A stretch of DNA of 8,021 bases from Acidobacteriota bacterium (lineage in GTDB: Bacteria > Acidobacteriota > Vicinamibacteria > Vicinamibacterales > Vicinamibacteraceae), in assembly GCA_023427865.1 (NCBI GenBank), contig JAEYZV010000389.1:1-8021 (forward strand). The letters run 5' to 3'. Of the stretch, positions 5,679 to 8,021 are shown in pieces; the first letter of the stretch is position 1; each line of letters starts with the position of its first letter. Below the pieces are notes generated by a model. The model was not told where the DNA came from. It did no database searches and saw nothing but the letters and a program-made list of their open reading frames with translations. The translations under genes and the position numbers were made by a program.

Positions 5679-6472
5679 GTGTGCTCCGGTGAAGTCGTTG
5701 CGACGATCAGGTCTTCACTGCCCGATTCGCCGTCGAGACGCACCCATGCAAATCCCGGTCCCCAGGTGTGCTGCCACGTCTCCGCACGTCCCGCGCCAGC
5801 AGCGTCGGCAATCCGTCGCGCGGCCTGCTCCGCCGACAGCCTGCCGACACCTGTCGACGGCGCCGGGACCGGAGCGGAGGTGCCATAGGCCTGCAGCAGG
5901 TCCGCCAGCAACGAGTCGCTTACGAGATACGGGCGGATGCGCAGGCCCGTGCCGGACTGCAGCGCCGCGATGGCCATGCGTGGCAACGGCGCGCCCACCG
6001 CGACCCGCAGCGTCCCGTCGCGACCGGTCTCGAGCGGCACGACGCCGAGCGCCTGCACCACAACGCGAGAGAGATCGGCGACCGGCGTGCGGACGCTGCT
6101 CACGTCGACGCGTGTGAGGAAGCCGATGCCCGCCTGGCGTGCGAGGGCGTGGGTCACCGTCGCCTCGTCGACGGCGCCCATGGCGATCAGCTGCGCGCCA
6201 AGGCGCCTGCCGCTGCGCACCTGCGCCGCGAGCGCCTGTTCGACGACATCAGGCGTGATGCTCCGCGAGGCGACGAGCGTGGCGCCGAGGCGCACCGGGG
6301 GGATGGGCGGTACGCGAACGATCCGGGGCGGTTCGAGAGCCTCGAGCCGGCGCCTCGTGGCCGCGGCGAGGCAGGCGACGGCACAGTACCAGGCGCCGTC
6401 GAAGCGGACGCCACGCCGCAAGACACGGCGCAGGCGCCCCGTCGGACATCCGTCATGCCCGCACTGCGGCAT
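5651..6472 (-). CDS. Cys-rich head plus GspE-N/MshEN domain protein, possible c-di-GMP receptor
   Basis: A 273-residue protein not assigned to a named flagellar family. Residues 1-40 hold C4, H6, C9, C30 and C34 (CGHDGC and YCAVAC), a possible small zinc-binding head. Residues 61-113 carry two 24-residue motifs, 61-84 and 90-113, separated by 5 residues. Each begins RLG and ends in Q, with hydrophobic residues where expected (for example RLGAQLIAMGAV in the second). This is the layout of the MshEN c-di-GMP-binding motif. The first copy deviates at the internal glycine position (R70 in place of G). Residues about 117-197 match the rest of the GspE-N fold (VVPLETGRDGTLRVAVGAP and RPYLV). No Walker motifs or ATPase domain follow. 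Residues about 205-273 are not recognised. The ATG at 6472 overlaps the upstream gene by 20 bp; the end overlaps flgF by 28 bp. Function is inferred as a c-di-GMP-responsive flagellar regulator. Confidence 0.75.
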   Translation of the reverse strand: MPQCGHDGCPTGRLRRVLRRGVRFDGAWYCAVACLAAATRRRLEALEPPRIVRVPPIPPVRLGATLVASRSITPDVVEQALAAQVRSGRRLGAQLIAMGAVDEATVTHALARQAGIGFLTRVDVSSVRTPVADLSRVVVQALGVVPLETGRDGTLRVAVGAPLPRMAIAALQSGTGLRIRPYLVSDSLLADLLQAYGTSAPVPAPSTGVGRLSAEQAARRIADAAGAGRAETWQHTWGPGFAWVRLDGESGSEDLIVATTSPEHTWQAALTQR

Positions 6473-6875
6473 CGCTCTTCCCCGCGCCCTTGCGCGTGCG
6501 TCCCTTCGCGCCCGCCTCGGCCAGCGACAGGCGCAGCCGGACTTCGCTCTCGGACACGTGTTCGGCGGCCGCGATCTCCTTCACGGTCCGGCCGCGTCGC
6601 GTGGCGGCGCGCAGCCTGGCGGCGGTCGGCCGCGCCACCGCGGAGGGCACGTGTGGTGCAGACAGATTCGAGAGGCGCTCCACTTCCGCTGCCACCTGCC
6701 GGAACCCGGTCTCGGTGGTGTCGGCAAGCAGGTTCACGCCTTCCTGCAGCCGCGCAATCCGCTGCTCGAGCTCCACCGTGTGGCGCAGTGCCCGCACGAG
6801 GCGGGCGGCGACGAGCAGGATCACGCCCGTCGCGAGCAGGAGGGTGGCGGTCAGCACGAGCATCGGCACGGTCAC
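6453..6875 (-). CDS. Single-pass membrane protein with coiled coil and DUF2802-like C-terminus (FipA-like?)
   Basis: A 140-residue protein. Residues about 4-28 form one strong membrane segment, 32-70 a likely coiled coil (VELEQRIARLQEGVNLL), and about 84-118 a compact helix-turn-helix-like segment (GRTVKEIAAAEHVSESEVRL), followed by a basic tail (KGRTRKGAGK). This order, one N-terminal membrane helix and then a short DUF2802-like domain in the cytoplasm, resembles FipA. FipA helps place FlhF and the polar flagellum. The start is GTG at 6875, not the ATG 12 bases further in, because AAGGAG sits 8 bases before the GTG and overlaps the fliN stop. By position after fliN it could also be a divergent FliO, but the helix-turn-helix-like end does not fit FliO. 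The membrane topology is supported by sequence; the FipA link is a hypothesis. Confidence 0.65.
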   Translation of the reverse strand: MTVPMLVLTATLLLATGVILLVAARLVRALRHTVELEQRIARLQEGVNLLADTTETGFRQVAAEVERLSNLSAPHVPSAVARPTAARLRAATRRGRTVKEIAAAEHVSESEVRLRLSLAEAGAKGRTRKGAGKSDAAVRA

Positions 6876-6887
6876 GTCGATATCTCC

Positions 6888-7670
6888 TTACATTTCCAGG
6901 CTGCGGAGGCGATCCGCGGTACTGACGACGTCGTTCACACGGACGCCGTAGCAGCCCGAGATGACGACCACCTGCCCGCGTGCGACGAGGTGCCCGTTGA
7001 CGAGCACGTCGACCGGATCGTCGGGTGAGCGCTCGAGGTCGATCATCGAGCCGGGCCCGAGGCGGGCAAGCGCCTCCAGCGTCATCGCGGTCTCCCCGAA
7101 ACGGACGGTGATCGGCAGTTCGATGTCGAGCACGACCTCGAGGTTTCTAGGCGGCGTCGCGGCCGCTGGCGCGACCGGCGCGGTGCCTGCCGTCGTGACC
7201 GACGGCACGGGCGTCGCCTCGGCATCCCCCACGGCCAGGATGCGGCCCCAGCCGACCAGGCGGATGGGATCGCTGGCGCCGACCAGCAGGTCGTACACCT
7301 GCACGTCGGCGGGCACCGGTGTGGGTGCGGGCACCGGCGATCCGACGTCCAGAGTCACGCCGCGCCCTTCCCCGTTGACGTGCGTCGCCGCCGACTGCCC
7401 CACGAGCTCGCGCAACGTGTCGACGATGTCGGCGTCGGCCACGAGGCTCGGATCACCCAGGATGACGGCCACCAGTTGCGTGGCGCCCTCCTGCGTGAGG
7501 CCGAGGCACACGGTGCCGGCCGCACTGCCTCCCACCTGCACCGGCACCTGCCAGTCCGCCAGCGGCTCGCCAATCGTCGGCATCGTGCGGACGGCCGTGC
7601 CGGTAATCGCGCCCAGCGCGTCGCCGAGGTGTCGGGCGAGCGCGTCGATGAGCGACCTGGTGTCAGCCAT
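6888..7670 (-). CDS. fliN: FliN-type switch protein with a CheC/CheX-like N-terminal domain
   Basis: Encodes 260 residues, about twice a minimal FliN. Residues about 186-258 are a clear SpoA/FliN domain: LDIELPITVRFGETAMTLEA, LGPGSMIDLERS, VNGHLVARGQVVVISGCYGV. This part forms the lower C-ring and binds the export ATPase complex. Residues 1-130 look like a CheC/CheX-type domain as in FliY, with LRELVGQSAATHVNGEG near 86-102. The CheC-family catalytic E-x2-N is not intact (E88 then G91/Q92), so phosphatase activity is doubtful. Residues about 150-180 are a Pro/Ala/Thr linker. The ATG at 7670 has a strong GGAGG upstream and overlaps fliM by 8 bp. The stop TAA forms part of the next gene's Shine-Dalgarno. 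The domain reading at the N-terminus is less certain than the SpoA call. Confidence 0.92.
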   Translation of the reverse strand: MADTRSLIDALARHLGDALGAITGTAVRTMPTIGEPLADWQVPVQVGGSAAGTVCLGLTQEGATQLVAVILGDPSLVADADIVDTLRELVGQSAATHVNGEGRGVTLDVGSPVPAPTPVPADVQVYDLLVGASDPIRLVGWGRILAVGDAEATPVPSVTTAGTAPVAPAAATPPRNLEVVLDIELPITVRFGETAMTLEALARLGPGSMIDLERSPDDPVDVLVNGHLVARGQVVVISGCYGVRVNDVVSTADRLRSLEM

Positions 7671-8021
7671 GCGCCACCTCCATCGCGTCGGGACTCGTGA
7701 CCTCCTGCAGCAACCGGACGCCTGCGCGTCCGTGTTCCTGCATCGGCACGGCTTCGAACTTCACGGTGTCGCGCACGCGCACCTGCAGCGGGTCGTCGAG
7801 GCGGTGTCCGAGCGTGATGACATCGCCGGGCGACAGATCGAGCACGTCGCGCGCCAGCATCGTCGTCTCGAGGGTGGCGGCCACCTCCACCGGCAGACGC
7901 CCGAGCGTGCGCCAGAACTGCTGCCGGTCGTCGAGCGTCGGCTCGCGGTGGGCGCGGTACCAGGTGTGCGTGAAGGAATCGCCCACGGTCTCGATCGCGG
8001 TGGCCGGCAGACAGAAATTCA
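7663..8021 (-). CDS. fliM: FliM, flagellar switch protein (3' end only)
   Basis: The C-terminal 118 codons of fliM; the 5' part lies beyond the right edge. FliM is the middle layer of the C-ring and receives CheY-P in chemotactic hosts. The visible part starts NFCLPATAIETVGDSFTH, which matches the FliM middle-domain ending (compare M-N-L-C-I-P). It continues into the C-terminal SpoA domain (LPVEVAATLET, LSPGDVITLG, VKFEAVPMQ, AGVRLLQEV). The reading frame is open to the edge, so the internal GTG at 7986 is not a start. The stop overlaps the fliN start by 8 bp, supporting coupled synthesis of FliM and FliN. The CheY-binding N-terminal motif cannot be judged from this window. Confidence 0.95.
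   Translation of the reverse strand, partial: NFCLPATAIETVGDSFTHTWYRAHREPTLDDRQQFWRTLGRLPVEVAATLETTMLARDVLDLSPGDVITLGHRLDDPLQVRVRDTVKFEAVPMQEHGRAGVRLLQEVTSPDAMEVAHG

Noticed and set aside
4632..6925. Long plus-strand open frames opposite flgG, flgF, the MshEN-type gene and its upstream neighbour
   Set aside because: Low-complexity Arg/Ala/Pro-rich shadows of clearly recognised minus-strand genes, with no family resemblance.
7663..7986. GTG at 7986 as the start of a separate 107-residue gene
   Set aside because: The frame continues upstream to the window edge with FliM residues (N-F-C-L-P-A-T-A-I-E-T), so it is an internal valine codon of fliM.

Overview
The window is one flagellar operon read entirely on the minus strand, from right to left. 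Gene order in the direction of transcription is: fliM (3' end only, cut by the right edge), fliN, a small membrane protein with a C-terminal helix-turn-helix-like segment, a cysteine-rich-headed protein with a GspE-N/MshEN domain, flgF, flgG, flgA, flgH, flgI, a flgJ fused to an M23 peptidase, flgM, and the first 22 codons of a gene that by position is probably flgN. No plus-strand gene is convincing. The long plus-strand reading frames are GC-rich shadows.

The genes make a secreted-motor set: switch (C-ring) proteins FliM/FliN, the rod proteins FlgF/FlgG, the P-ring chaperone FlgA, P-ring FlgI, L-ring FlgH, the rod cap/muramidase-type protein FlgJ, and the anti-sigma-28 regulator FlgM. P and L rings mean a diderm host. 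The high GC content, this fusion of fliMN to the flgFGAHIJMN block, and the style of the intergenic repeats suggest an Acidobacteriota member (Vicinamibacteria-like) or a similar soil diderm. That placement is inference, not proof.

Most junctions are tight (overlaps of 8-28 bp, or gaps of 7-60 bp) and several Shine-Dalgarno sites lie inside the preceding gene, so translational coupling is likely. The outlier is the 243-bp flgH-flgI gap (2487-2729). It is filled with two different repeat families: a 55-bp tandem repeat of small hairpins next to flgI, and an array of GGGTAGC-like heptamers next to flgH that fits the G-quadruplex pattern on the transcribed-RNA strand.

The points most worth following are: (1) the two-gene insert between fliN and flgF, one FipA/DUF2802-like and one with two tandem MshEN c-di-GMP-type motifs; (2) the FlgJ rod-binding domain fused to a complete M23 endopeptidase in place of the GH73 glucosaminidase; (3) a near-consensus sigma-28 promoter lying across the flgJ stop codon and reading into flgM; (4) the repeat-filled flgH-flgI gap; (5) an FlgH with no lipobox; and (6) a FliN with a degenerate CheC/CheX-like front half.
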